DNA of 64,000 nt from the NCBI GenBank assembly GCA_963920705.1, contig OY987237.1, positions 9,392,601 to 9,456,600 of the forward strand, given 5' to 3'. How positions within the stretch are numbered: position 1 is the first letter of the stretch; the number at the start of each line of letters is the position of its first letter. The notes below the pieces were generated by a model that was not told the origin of the DNA, searched no databases, and saw nothing but the letters and a program-made list of their open reading frames with translations. The translations under genes and the position numbers were made by a program. This document shows positions 13,159 to 25,477 of the stretch, piece after piece. The stretch comes from Odiellus spinosus (Eukaryota; Arthropoda; Arachnida; Opiliones; Phalangiidae).

Positions 13159-13292
13159 GAAACCTTAAGACTGATAATTTAGCCCAGATTAGAAATCACT
13201 CGATGTCGCATCATACTAGCTAGAATGTTTCTTGAAACTAACAACAAAAGGATGTAAATGGCTTGGTTTTACTAGGCTTAAAGTAAACACGC
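12481..13292. other. Non-coding DNA with an A-run
   Basis: A 23-base A-run at 13136-13158. Nothing else recognised. Confidence 0.35.
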
Positions 13293-13300
13293 AATCTGAC

Positions 13301-13536
13301 CAGGGACGGAAATAAGCAAAAGTCACTGGTCATTGTCCGATAAATTTTCCAAAATGTCCCATAACTTTTTATTTTTAAGAGAGGGTCACTGGACAAATGT
13401 CCGATAAAAAAGTACTTTTTAATACAGGAAATGTAGCCTTGTCCGGTAATTTTGTTAAATGTCCGATAACTTTTGAATTTTTAAGGGGGTTACTGGACAT
13501 TTGTCCAATAAGAAAATTTTCTTATTTCCGTCCCTG
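13301..13536. mobile_element. hAT-like MITE, 236 bp
   Basis: Perfect 16 bp terminal inverted repeats, CAGGGACGGAAATAAG and CTTATTTCCGTCCCTG, flanked by AATCTGAC (13293-13300) and AATCTAAC (13537-13544), an 8 bp target duplication with one mismatch. CAG...CTG ends with 8 bp duplications are typical of hAT elements. The inside is built from about three diverged subrepeats around ATGTCCGATAA and CACTGGACA. No coding capacity. Confidence 0.85.
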
Positions 13537-13544
13537 AATCTAAC

Positions 13545-14234
13545 TCGATTTGGGCCTTTCAAACTGATCTCACGGTGGTTATAACTGTAGAACTAAAAGT
13601 CACGTGTTGACGTCACATTAGCTCGTTTATTTCTTGAAATTAACGACAAAGGGTTAAACTCGGGTTCCACGGGACTTAAACTATGATAAGAATCAATACA
13701 CCTGGTTAGAAACTCCGCGTCTAAAAGAGGGAGTGTTCGTACGTTTCGAGTGTAACGTATAAGAAATCGCCTTGAAAACTAATTGTCCGAGATATCCCCT
13801 CCAAATACTACAATTTAAATCCTTTAAACTTCAATTCAATTCAAAAAGAAAAATGTAAAGAGAGATAGAAAATAATATCCGGTCTAGGTTTTTTCCCGAG
13901 CGTATCCGTAAAAGTACCGGTATAGAGTAAAACCCCGTTGAAACTGGAAATATCTCAATTAGACCTAATATCCATGATAAAACTTTCCATTATTCTTTGA
14001 TACAAACGAAAATAAAAAAATATATAAACTTTAAAAAACAATTTTTTTTTAAGAAAAGGGCGTCACCTTAAAAAAGTAAATTTTTATTCTAAAAAATTGT
14101 TACAAACTTAAAATCAATCAGACATTTCAGTGACACAAATGTATAGTTTTAAATTATTAGAGAAAGCGTTTGGAACTTAATTTTTTTCTTATTTTAAACC
14201 GATTTTCGCAGCAAAAATGATTTTTACTTGAAAA
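13545..14234. other. Non-coding DNA, nothing recognised
   Basis: No supported feature. Confidence 0.35.
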
Positions 14235-14690
14235 TTAGCCTTTATGATGAAACCAGATGAGAATATTTATAAAATCTTAGAGGTTTATTTATGATGAAAA
14301 CTGATGAAACCAGATCAAACTGTTTATAAAACCTTGGAGGTTTATTTATGATGAAACCTGATGAAACTATTTAGAAAATCTTAGAGGTCGATTTATGATG
14401 AAACCAGATGAAACTGTTTATAAAATATTGGAGGTTTATTTATGATGAAACCCGATGAAACTATTTAGAAAATCTTTGAGGTTTATTTATGATGAAACCA
14501 GATGAAACTGTTTATAAAATCTTGGAGGTTTATTTAGATGAAACCTGATGAAACTATTTACAAAATCTTAGAGGTCGACTTATGATGAACCTGATGAAAC
14601 CAGATGAAGCTGTTTAAAAAATCTTGAAGGTTGATTTATGATGAAACCAGATGAAACTTTTTATAGGTTGATATGTGAAACCTGATGCAT
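14235..14690. repeat. Minisatellite, ~47 bp unit
   Basis: Repeats of GAGGTTTATTTATGATGAAA, then CCTGATGAAACTATTTA or CCAGATGAAACTGTTTA, then AAAATCTT. About nine imperfect units alternate between the CCTGATG and CCAGATG versions. Confidence 0.88.
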
Positions 14691-15610
14691 TTATTTAATA
14701 TTTTTTCTCGTGTCTATCTTTATTATTATCAAGATTCACTTCAGCGAATTCAAAATTAACTTTTTACCAGATTGGCTAATATATCATAAATTTAAAAACA
14801 AATATAGAATTATAATAAAATCATATTTTCTTCTGAACCTACCATTCAATCCTTTTATCGATTAAGTAAGGTTAATCTTAAAATAATTGTATTGATTTTA
14901 ATTTATTAATATTCGGCCAAAGGCTTGACAAAAATTACAAATTCGCTAAAGTTCAAATTGGATAATATTGGCCATTATTGACTAACATGTTTTTCACCAA
15001 ACTGACCTCAAATCATTAAAATATATATTTTTATCTTATAAATTATATAATTATATTTCTTTAAATTTGGTATGATGTAAGGCGAGGGTGTGCTTCCTGT
15101 CATATTCGTCCAAGCACCACTTCCTGGTTCTTATAAAGAATAACTTAGCTTATATATCAATATAAAAGGATCTGTTTTATAAACCTTCTTTTATCCCCTT
15201 CATCCTTATGGCGTAAATATTTCGTAGAAAAACCTATATACTCGAAGGAAAAATAGTTTTCAAGGTCGTTTTTATGAATTTCTTACGTCGTAAACGTATT
15301 ACGTCCGTCTTTAAAATCTTTTGCCAAAATCTCATTACGGCCGAGAAAACTTTCACTATTGTCGATAAATTTTTAAACTATTCCCCTACTACCGAAAACC
15401 CCCCGTTTTTCTTAGCCAACCAAGCTTGTTATTTAAAATGTTTCTTTCGAAGGGATGGTAAACCAAAAACCGAATACTTCATTTTTATTAAAGGTATGAG
15501 ACAGATAGCAAAGATTCAATCTTAAATCAACGTCGCTGCACTAAAATGCAATATTAAATTCGTTAATTATTTATATTTAAAGTAATTAGGTTGGTTTTAA
15601 TTACAAATTG
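14691..15610. other. Non-coding DNA, nothing recognised
   Basis: A frame at 15274-15525 (83 codons) has no recognisable domain. A frame this long is expected by chance several times in a window of this composition. Confidence 0.35.
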
Positions 15611-15614
15611 TTCA

Positions 15615-16018
15615 AAGGAGAATGTAACCTAACAACGAGTGATTTTTAATCGATTCCTTATCGTTTAAATCTGCCTAATCCACCAGTAAAATAATTTAAT
15701 AACAAATATTAAACTAGAAAAAAACTTACCCAGAAAATAGGCTTAGTTGGATTCATGGAGAAACTGATTTCCTCGCGTATAAGGGCGACCAATCGAATCT
15801 TATTGGAAGTCTTGTGGAGATTTGGGGCCGTTGCTCATTGGTCGTTAAATCACTAGGAAATCAGGGTCTCCATGAATCCAGCTAAGCCCATTTTCTAAGT
15901 AAAGATTTAAATTTATTTCTAGTTTAATAAATTTTTTTGTAAATTTTTCTACTGGAGTATTATTCGTATTTAAATGATAAGAAATCGATTAATCATTTGT
16001 GTTTGGTTGAATTCTCCG
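15615..16018 (+). mobile_element. TTAA hairpin family, full-length copy
   Basis: Ends AAGGAGAATGTAACC and GGTTGAATTCTCCG, flanked by TTCA where other copies have TTAA. The two halves are near-complete inverted repeats carrying GCCTAATCCACCAGTAAAA, ATTAAACTAGAAA, AATAGGCTTAG and GGATTCATGGAGA. A short asymmetric loop is in the middle. No coding capacity. Confidence 0.88.
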
Positions 16019-16022
16019 TTCA

Positions 16023-18360
16023 ATCAAACCTTTAAGCATAAAAATGCGCGTACAGGTCAATAAATAAATGAAGACCAAAATTGAAATTTAAACTAAAACA
16101 TTTATCTAAAATTATTTTAACGTTTCAGTATCTCTTTAAAGAATTTACTTTCACTTCGTAGTCTTACTTCACGTGTGGGCTTACCGTGAACTAGTTGGTT
16201 AAAAAGCGAGGTAGGGGAGAATTCTTACGACGATAAAATATAAAAAATAAATTACCGCATTCCATCGGACTCCTTTTTTTTCTGTCGTAGAAAATTTAGA
16301 ATATTTCTCTCTCGCAAGAAATTGCGACATTTTGAAAGTCGATATCTAATCAGGTCGTTTAAAAACCGAAGAAGATCTTATTGCTTAATAAACGGAAATG
16401 ATTTTATTTATTTTTTTCATTTATTTTGATCCGTTATTTTATATTATCATAAGTGTCGTTTTTCGGGGCTTTTATCTGATACGGAAATGTACGAGTACTA
16501 ATATATGCTTAATTATAATTCATATCTTATGTTTATATTTTTTTAACGCTGTTCCCAAAGATGAAAAATGATTCAGGGGTTTTTAGGCGGAAGGGGCAAT
16601 GGATAGGCTTCACCTTGAGCTCGGAAGAACCAAGGGGAAATACTTTTACAGGCGTAACATGTATTTTATCCGCTGAAGAGACGGTTTTTAGTGAAGTTCT
16701 CACAATAGTGATATCATGTCAAATCTGTGAGTCAGGCGAATACTAAAACGTTTCAATTAAGGCTCAAGAATCAGGCCCGAGGAAGAGTTTTGACTAGATA
16801 TCAAATTCTCCGTGTTAATCCATGTTAATTTCTGAGTAATTTAAAATTTTATTTCTAGCTTAATATTAAATTATAATTTTTTTACTAGAAAATTGGGCAC
16901 ATTTTAACGATGATAAATGATTCCTTGTGTAATGATTAGTCAATCCAATCCAAGAATTCACAACCGATGGCAATATGAAATTTCCCCTTAAATTACAAAA
17001 AAAAAAAAAAAAAAAAAAAAAAAAGAAAGTTAATTAAAAGGTTTTCTCTCTTAAACGCGACTATGTTTCATTTCATATATTTAACACTAAATTGATCTAC
17101 ATTTTAATAGAAAACAATTCTAAGTACTACGGCATGGTAACTTAATCAATTTCAGAGAATAATCATTTTTGAAGATTAAGGTGTGGTGCCTCTTAATTCT
17201 TTTTACACACATTTTAAAAAAATCTTTAAAAACCAATCAATCTTAAGATAGTGATTTTAAAACGACTGTCTGGGTTTTAACATTGTGTATCCTTCCGCCT
17301 CATGTTTCGATATTTTTGCAAATTTACCTTGAAAACAAATTAAATAGAATAGACCGGAACTCTTTGAGAGAGATTGGGGCGAGTTTAAATTATAATAGAT
17401 GATTTCCTGGTAAGGTTTTAGTAGTCCAACGCAATGACATCATCAGTGACTTTCAAAATTCACGGTAATGATATAATTCGTACAAGATGCGTGCCTTCAG
17501 GACAGAAATATTTTTCTTTTCACGATTCGCGGTATAGCGTAAGAGGATTTAAAATTAAATTTTATAAGTAATAATATGTAAAGTCCAGACCAGTTTTACT
17601 TAGCTTTTTCCTTTCTAATTCTTGAATATTCAATTTTAAAATTTTCTTAAAATTTCTAGCCACGAAAAAGAATATATTAAATAAGTTACAATAGGTTTGT
17701 ATGCGCGCCTTCAATCATAATCTTAAGTTTCGAATAAAAAAAAATAAAATAAAAGTGATCCTTTATATTGGAAATATGCCAAAATAATATTAATGTTCAT
17801 AAACGAATGAAATAAAAATTCAAAAACGAACAAAAAAAAAAATGGAAAAATTTCAAAATTGATTATTCTTATAGAAGGCAAAATATAATCTTTCCGAAAT
17901 AGAAACGAGCCGCAAAAACGGTTCTCCTTCTTTTGTATTTGACTAAACAGCATTTAAAATATGATAATCCACCATCCATCATATTTATTTTTAAACCCGG
18001 CGATTTTCAAAGTAAAGTTACTAGAAAGGAAAGCCTCCTAAAAAACGAATAAAAAAAAACCCGATATTTGAAAATTTAAAAAGTTTAACCCCTTTAGAAT
18101 ACGATTATCATTTTAAACCTTCCGAATTCTATAAAACAGTCTCTTTTGATGTGAGAAATAACGCGTTGCTCTCATTATTAATAGATCGTTTTGGTCCTAC
18201 GCGAATGCCTGTCTACTTTAAAATATTTTTCAGTTTCGTCTTCGATATTAGATACTTTAAATATTTTGATTCTATATTTATTCCAGTTTTTATAATTAAG
18301 TCAAATTTGATAATTGCTTAGTTACCATTCGTCCAGTCATTCCAGTCCCCTTCTTTAGTA
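16023..18360. other. Non-coding DNA with an A-run
   Basis: A 28-base A-run at 16997-17024. Short frames at 16561-16746 (+) and 17723-17953 (-) have no recognisable domain; the latter is low-complexity Phe-rich. Confidence 0.35.
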
Positions 18361-18855
18361 TTCCGTCTCCATATTTAATCCATCGTCCCCATATTTAGTC
18401 TATCGTCCCCATATTTAGTCTATCGTCCCCATATTTAGTCTATCGTCCCCATATTTAGTCTATCGTCCCCATATTTAGTCTATCGTCCCCATATTTAGTC
18501 TATCGTCCCCATATTTAGTCTATCGTCCCCATATTTAATCCTTCGTCCCCATATTTATTTTATCGTCCCCATCTTTAGTCTATCATCCCCATCTTTAGTC
18601 TATCGTCCCCATCTTCAGTCTATCGTCCCCATCTTCAGTCTATTGTCCCCATCTTCAGTCTATTGTCCCCATCTTCAGTCTATCGTCCCCATCTTCAGTC
18701 TATCGTCCCCATCTTCAGTCTATCGTCCCCATCTTCAGTCTATCGTCCCCATCTTCAGTCTATCGTCCCCATCTTCAGTCTATCGTCCCCATCTTCAGTC
18801 TATCGTCCCCATCTTCAGTCTATCGTCCCCATCTTTCGTCTACCGTCTCCATAAG
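18361..18855. repeat. Minisatellite, 20 bp unit, two variant blocks
   Basis: About 24 units. The first block repeats TATCGTCCCCATATTTAGTC (about 18376-18535). After a few intermediate units, the second repeats TATCGTCCCCATCTTCAGTC (about 18601-18820). Translated Ser/Pro-rich frames across it are repeat artefacts. Confidence 0.95.
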
Positions 18856-20579
18856 ATAACGCGTATTCTTGTTCTATACTGCAGCGAATAATCGAGTCAC
18901 TTTCTCCATCTATCGACCTAGTAACGAATATGCGTGATGCCTTTCAATTTAAAGCTACCCATTTTCTAGGAAGAAAAGTTCCTTAGTGACCTATTTTGAC
19001 CCTCGTGAACTACCGGTTCATTGAGAAAAATAATTGACATTCGATAATGTATGATAACAAATTAAATTTTAGCCGAGATGGAGCTTAGGGTTCAAAGGGG
19101 TCGAAGATGAAAATTATTTTGTAGTATATATATATATATATAAGATTAAATATATGTACAACGGTAATTCTTTTTCTATACACACTTAATTACGGTTGTG
19201 TGGGCAATTCTCTCCGCGCCGCATCTTCTAGAGAACAAGTTTTTATAAAAAAAAACTTTATATTTTGAAAAAAACAAAAACTGAATTTTATTTCTTTCGT
19301 TGCATGAGCTTAAATTTTGAAAGATGCGCCCGTAAAATGAGGCCAACACACTTTCTTTTATACGCTCGGTGTTGAGTAAAAATAATAAGAATCAAGCTAT
19401 CCTTTATCACTTTGCTCGGAGCTTACAGCCTTTTTTTTTTATTATTACATTTTAATTTATTTTGTATTTATGTTTGAGAAAACCACGGGGTGTTAAATAT
19501 CTTTGGAATATATTGGTGGCGAATTGATAATTTAAAAACGACGAATATTATTTTTCTCGCGTGTATTATTTAATGATGAGGATGAGCTAAGCTTGAAATA
19601 TTTATAATGTTTTGGAAATATCACCCGAGGGGCAAGTTTTTCGCTTTGAACTTTGATTTCGTTGAAACGGTTTTGTTTGTATCCTAATAAAATTGAGTTT
19701 AGGTGATTTAAGAAACTTGGTATTTTACGGGTTCTGGTGTAATTTTAATTTAATTTGGAATGGATTTAGATTTAGCCGAGATTACTTGTAAATGCCCGTG
19801 GGTGCTAATTAAAATCGAAATGAACATATTTTTAAAAGACGATTTTCAAAACCATTTAGCAATTTTTCACAAAACACAAAACCTTTCACTTCCCCTTAAG
19901 TGATTTAAATTTTGAGATTTGAATTCCTGTTTTGACTATTTTTAAAATTCGCATTCCAAACATAACAATAAATTTTCAATTTTTTTTTAAATGACTATTA
20001 TTATTATAAACCCCAAATATTAATTTAATAAATCGTATTGTGCCTTACTTAAAACACGTTTTCAAATAGTTAATCCGAAGCTGCAAATCAAAACTTTCCC
20101 CTTCTATCGTTTTGTGGGATAAATTAATTTATCTGTACGTCTTCGTGTACTTTTCATCTCGTATAATATCGTAGTTACCTATATTCTAGTTCTACCGTTA
20201 TTAAAAATTAAAAACAAGAAAAAAAATGAGGATTGAACCCTTCTGTCTCCGAGTCTTCAATTAAATCATTGCGATGATCTTTTTCACGAAACTATCGAGT
20301 AGTTAGAGTATAGGTTTCCGGAAGCCGGTTTTGACAGCTTTAGGATCCCAACTGTGAGCGATGAAATATTGTTTGTGGGTGCCAATTTGGCATTGTTTGT
20401 TGATTAGACCTCGCATCCATGAGATGCAACTTTGACGTTGAAAAAGTGGGATGACGCGACCCACGACCGTTTTAAAGAAACCTAGTGAACTATTCAGTAT
20501 CAAGCGAATAATTATTATTTCACGTAAAGCTAAGATACCTTCTTCTTCCTATCAATAAAAACAAAACGTTAATATTTAA
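18856..20579. other. Non-coding DNA
   Basis: A short TA run near 19126-19142 and a T-run near 19431-19441. A 66-codon frame on the - strand at 20303-20503 is not recognisable. Confidence 0.35.
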
Positions 20580-21140
20580 TTATCGGATTTAAAGTTAATT
20601 AAAGGGATGTGAAATTATTTAAAAGATTTGAAATGAATTAAAAAATTTAAGGGAAATTGTTTAAAGGGATGTGAAATTGTTTAAAGTGATGTGAAATTGT
20701 TTAAAGGGATGTGAAATTGTTTAAAGGGATGTGAAATTGTTTAAAGGGATGTGAAATTGTTTAAAGGGATGTGAAATTGTTTAAAGGGATGTGAAATTGT
20801 TTAAAGGGATGTGAAATTGATTAAAGGGATGTGAAATTGTTTAAAGGGATGTGAAATTGTTTAAAGGGATGTGAAATTGTTTAAAGGGATGTGAAATTGT
20901 TTAAAGGGATGTGAAATTGTTTAAAGGGATGTGAAATTGATTAAAGGGATGTGAAATTGTTTAAAGGGATGTGAAATTGTTTAAAGGGATGTGAAATTAA
21001 ATAAAGGGATATGAAATAAGTTGAAATTAATGTTTTTACAGAGAAAACGAAGGGATGTGCAATTAATTAAAGGGATATGAAATTATTTAAATGGTTGTGA
21101 AGTTAATTTAAGGACTGTGGAATTAATTAAATGGATGTAA
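20580..21140. repeat. Minisatellite, 20 bp unit TTAAAGGGATGTGAAATTGT
   Basis: About 18 nearly identical units from 20660 to 21000, with diverged relatives on both flanks (20590-20650 and 21040-21140). A T-to-A variant at the unit end recurs at 20820 and 20940, exactly six units apart. The unit's first ten bases equal the TTAA plus AGGGAT start of elements at 6426 and 25478. Confidence 0.95.
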
Positions 21141-22704
21141 AAAAATAAATTAATTAATGAATTCTTTGGCGTATTGATTTACCATATATATTATATATAG
21201 GTTTTGATAATCTGTTCTGAAACAGTATATCTTTACGTGGGTTGAAACTTGAAAGTGATCGTGACGTTTTGTGCGAGAAAGTGGATTTGTAGTGAAACCC
21301 TCGCGGTTCAGCGAATTCGGCTTTCATAGTTACAGGGGTCATTGGGGTCGCGCGGGCGCTGAGTCGCAAATCTGGAAAGTAGCTCGCTTACCTATATACA
21401 TATAGGCGCCATATAAAAGTCATTCCTAACCTACTTTTGAGCGGATATGATGGTTTTTTTGCGGGGGAAAGTTTATGACGAAATGATTCAACTCAGTTTT
21501 AAGAGTAGTTTGACATAGTAGAGAAAGTGTAGGCGGGTTAATACAAAATCTTAAACCATATAGAGGAAAAAGTAGTTGTTGAAAACTTCTGTTGAACTGT
21601 TGTAATATAGGCGGTGGTATGGTTTTATAAAATTAAAATATAAAATAAAATATATATTACAAGTGGGAAATAAAGAAATTTAATAAAAAAATATTTGACT
21701 GCAGCCTTAAGGGAAAAATTAAATTCTTCATATTAGCACCACATTTAATCGACATATTTTATAAATTATACTGATCCTTCTTTAATTAGCGCGACTGAGC
21801 GAATATTTCATATAAGCAATGATAAAATTAATAGTGTTTCTATAAACTGTATAATGGTCAAATTTAAATTTAGAAAAATGGAATTTATGAATTTAGAATT
21901 GGAATTTTTTAGAAAAGTTGTTGAAGAATTTTGCAGATATTTTATTAAATTTTAACTTGAATCGACAGCGATATCAAAACTAGACTCCTTCACGTCAAAC
22001 TAAACAATAATAGAGATTTCACGTAGCCTAACTTTGTACGCTATGTTAAATTCAAGTTGAGTTAAATCATTTTTGACAAATGAAATATAATTGCTCGGAA
22101 AACACATCACATCCGCGATCCTGCAGAGACAACCGTCACAAAAACACTAACTTCAACTAATGTCAAATATTTTCTGAATGGCCTCCTAATTTGACTCTAG
22201 TTAGTTGACTAAAGCGCGTAAGATGTTTCCCGTCTGCTGGTAGAAGAATTCGAATCTAAATTTACCCCCGTGGCATAGAAAAACCATTGATCAAATTAAT
22301 GTACAAAACGTTTAACTATGTAACGCCTCTTTCGAAATTTTAAACAGGACCTGTCAAATACAAATTCGAGGAAAGTTAAAATTGAAAAATGAAAACTATA
22401 GAAAAAATTAAATATTACGACCAAAATTATAGGATACACGCAAATATATACACTGGCGCGCGCCGGCTTCAAACTCAACGAGCTACATCAACAGTTAGCG
22501 TTAGATTGACATCTGAAAGGTCAATCCCGGGTCAAATTCGCAAGAAAATATTCCCTTTTTTTAAGTTATTTTTAAGTGGCGTTTTCAAAGCGGAACATTT
22601 TCGAGTTTAAAACTAAATTATTTAAGTTCTCTAAATATAAAATTATTTTTAAATTTTTGATCGAACCCAAGTCAGGACTTGGTCCTAATTTCATTCTTAA
22701 ATGC
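21141..22704. other. Non-coding DNA with a fragment of repeat family R4
   Basis: About 21535-21600 matches the right part of the R4 copy at 24085-24155 (TTAAACCATATAGAGG versus TTAAACTATATAGAG, then AAAAGTAG). No other feature; the short frames are not recognisable. Confidence 0.4.
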
Positions 22705-22975
22705 GTGTTAAGGTCAAGGAATGTCATTGGTCAAATAATTCTCAAGTAAATGTTTTGTTCAAATAAGTTAGCCACGGAATATCATTAGTCAAATAAGTCA
22801 GAGAATTGGTCAAAATAATCTGAAAGGAATATCATTGGTCAAAATAATTTGAATTGAATATCATTGGTCAAATAATTCTCATGGGCATTTCATAAGTCAA
22901 ATTTTCTGAGCTTCTGAAGAGCATTTCACATGTCATATGTTCTGAACTTCTGAAGAGCGTTTCATTGGTGAATTA
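22705..22975. repeat. Degenerate tandem repeat, ~35 bp (ATCATTGGTCAAA)
   Basis: Blocks such as GGAATATCATTGGTCAAA and TAATTCTCA recur about seven times with indels. The last two units share CTTCTGAAGAGC plus GTTTCA or ATTTCA. Confidence 0.65.
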
Positions 22976-23543
22976 ATAAAGTCACGGAATTGAGTTATTA
23001 ATGAAATGTTCAATTATTGAACATGGAAACGCTTCTTTAAGCCTATCTATCCGCGAGGGACGATCGCGCTGACATTCATAAAGAGTAGGCGCATGCATGG
23101 GTAAAATCAAATGTAAAATGTAGACCCCTCGCGTTCCTAGAAAACCATAGGGTGCATAAATGTTCACCGTGTCCGCGTTTCTTTGAGGGATGACTATAAT
23201 TCCCTGGAAAATTCAGGCAGCCTATAGTCAGCTCTGGCATCGTTTTAAAACTTTTGGCAGGCCACCCGTCCTTCTTTATACATCTAGTCGTCATCATTCT
23301 GCCCCCGCAATAATTTTTACGAGCGTGAAATAAATAAAAGTTGAACCGAAAATATAAAAATAATCTCATTTCGGAGGATGTAATGCGGTCGGGTTTCTTT
23401 TGTAGGTTTACCATCAATAAATATGAACTTAAAGGTCAGTTTGCCAGTTTGGTCAAAAACCGTCATTCGATTATACAGCTTGATTTGAGCTTCAATATTT
23501 AACAATTTTGGAAACACAAGTTCTTTATTTTTACCTTTATCGT
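22976..23543. other. Non-coding DNA, nothing recognised
   Basis: Frames on the - strand at 22982-23517 overlap each other and have no recognisable domain. Confidence 0.35.
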
Positions 23544-24170
23544 TTAAGGGGAAAATAAAACGTTTGGTTTTTGTGATAAAATACTAGACTACTTTAAGCT
23601 CGTCTCTTATGTTCATTTCAATTTTTATTCGCTAAACAAATAGAAAGTGACAGATTGGGAGTAAATAAACTCAAAAGATGACGTCAATTTAAGCCTAAAT
23701 ACGGCCTTATTTTATATTTTTATCGCGGCCCGTATCGGTTCAATTTTGATTTCTCGAAACCGTGATTTTCGAACTACGAAATCTTTAATCTTTCCATGTA
23801 ACCTACTGAAAATGCGTTTTATTCTAACTACCCCATCCCGTGATGTGTCCTATAACGAACGAAATGACTGTCCGAACTAGTGTTTCGGTGCGAATTATTC
23901 AAAAGTCCATAATGAATTAATTAAAGTATCAAAGTAAAATGGAAGAATTAAAGGTTTTACGTGTTTAGTTAATGCCGGAATATGCCTTTTAATATTTTGG
24001 TTAAAAAAGTAATTTACCAACCATAATATTCATATCTTCTAGGGCATTTCTTCAATTTCAGTGAAGTTTGTGAAATTAGAAACATAACGCGGATTGATAC
24101 GCAATGTTAAACTATATAGAGATAAAAGTAGCGTTTTCTAACTCCAGTTGAGCCAGAGTTGGCCCCAAAA
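23544..24170 (+). repeat. Dispersed repeat family R4, copy 1
   Basis: Starts TTAAGGGGAAAA. Shares with 36152-36830 the blocks GATGACGTCAAT, AAGCCTAAATACGGCCTTATT (AAGCCCTAAATATGG in the other copy), CGCG..CGTATC and, further on, TAACGCGGA plus CAATGTTAAA. No coding capacity. The right end is not defined. Confidence 0.6.
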
Positions 24171-24589
24171 AAGAATTAAAAATGGGGATCGTTGGGCTGC
24201 ATTCGTGTCACTTTTAAATTCGTTCGCCCCCTCGTTCGGCCAATCTCCAACACGACTTTTCTTCTTCTTCCGTTCGTTAAAAAGGGAGATTCGTGTAGTT
24301 AAGGGAACACCTGCCTAACCTTTGACCCTTTACTCAGGCATTTCCCATAGAGCTCCAAAGCTGCTACCTTTGAACGCGTTATTATTATTGGAATCACCCA
24401 TGTACTCGTTTTCATGAAGGAATTTTAAGTCAAATATACCGTAACTAGTTATTACCGTCAAAAATGACGGTTTTTAATATTAATTAATTATTGGTTATGT
24501 GGTATAATAATATATTGAAATTTCTCTTAGTTTATTCCAGTTATTTTTGTGAAAAACATCACAGGCCCAATCTCCAAAACATATAATAA
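24171..24589. other. Non-coding DNA, nothing recognised
   Basis: No supported feature. Confidence 0.3.
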
Positions 24590-24770
24590 TTAAATTGGGC
24601 CGTTTGTTAGGCTTAATCGAAGTTTGAAATAAAGCGCATTTTGAAATTAAAACTCATATTCAACCGGAGTTTGCAACAAAGTTTATCATAGCGCATCTCG
24701 CTTTGAGTGTGCATTTCAACGTTCCTTATAGACAGAGAAAGTACCTAGATAATTTTATATTTTGATATCG
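24590..24770 (+). repeat. Dispersed repeat family R3, copy with a single internal unit
   Basis: Shares GTTAGGCTTAATCGAAGTTT, GAAATAAAGCGC, GGAGTTTGCAACAAAGTTT, GTGTGCATTT, CAGA-rich DNA and GTACCTAGAT with 43880-44275, and in inverted form with 44942-45110. Confidence 0.7.
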
Positions 24771-24985
24771 GAAAATATGCACTGGAAAAATTCAGGAATC
24801 TTTTAAAATTAGTCTAAAAAGTCAGGGAAAAGCCAAAATACAATAAGGACAACATCAGAATATTTTATATTGGTCTGAGAACACGTGGGTATATCAGGAA
24901 ATTTTGATGTTGGTCTGAGAACTCTAAGGAATGTCAGAAAATTAAAATTGTCTGGGAAAATGCAAAGAATTCAAATATTTGTTTG
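24771..24985. repeat. GTCAGGGAA / GGTCTGAGAA repeat
   Basis: TTGGTCTGAGAAC occurs twice (near 24869 and 24913) among AGTCAGGGAAAA and TGTCAGAAAATT blocks, in the style of 3170-3520. Confidence 0.45.
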
Positions 24986-25477
24986 GTTATTTTGTTAGAA
25001 AAAACCCGCAATAACTTAAATTGTCCATCTAGAATTGTACAAAAAATGTTTTCTTTAAAAATCAAATTGAATATTCAGTTCGAAAACAGGTTATTTATTT
25101 TTTATTATTATGTTTAAAATTACCTTCCTATCAAAATAAATCTGGTCCATCTTCCTTAATCCCACAAACATCCTCCTAGAATATGAGGTTTAAAACAACC
25201 GTGTAATCTTAATCCCAGATCTCGCACAAAACAAGTTAGGCTTAAAACGTCCCAACACACAGAAGAAAAATATTAAAACTTAATAAAAAAATTTTTTTTT
25301 TGTCCTCTAACCTTCCTAGGATATTTAGCTATTGAATTAAACTTAATGTGACCGACCGCTATCGCTAATTGATCATTGCGATATTATGTAAGCATAAACT
25401 AGTTTCGGTATCATCATTTTTATAACCCAGTTTCCACCCCGGCCCTATATGACTTCGTTAAATTCGTTCCAGTCAAA

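Noticed and set aside
15274-15525. 83-codon frame beginning MNFLRRKR
   Set aside because: Its composition looks protein-like, but there is no recognisable domain, paralogue or splice context.
18643-18891. Ser/Pro/His-rich repeat protein frames
   Set aside because: They are a product of the 20 bp minisatellite. The unit is not divisible by three, so the apparent protein repeat merely cycles through frames.
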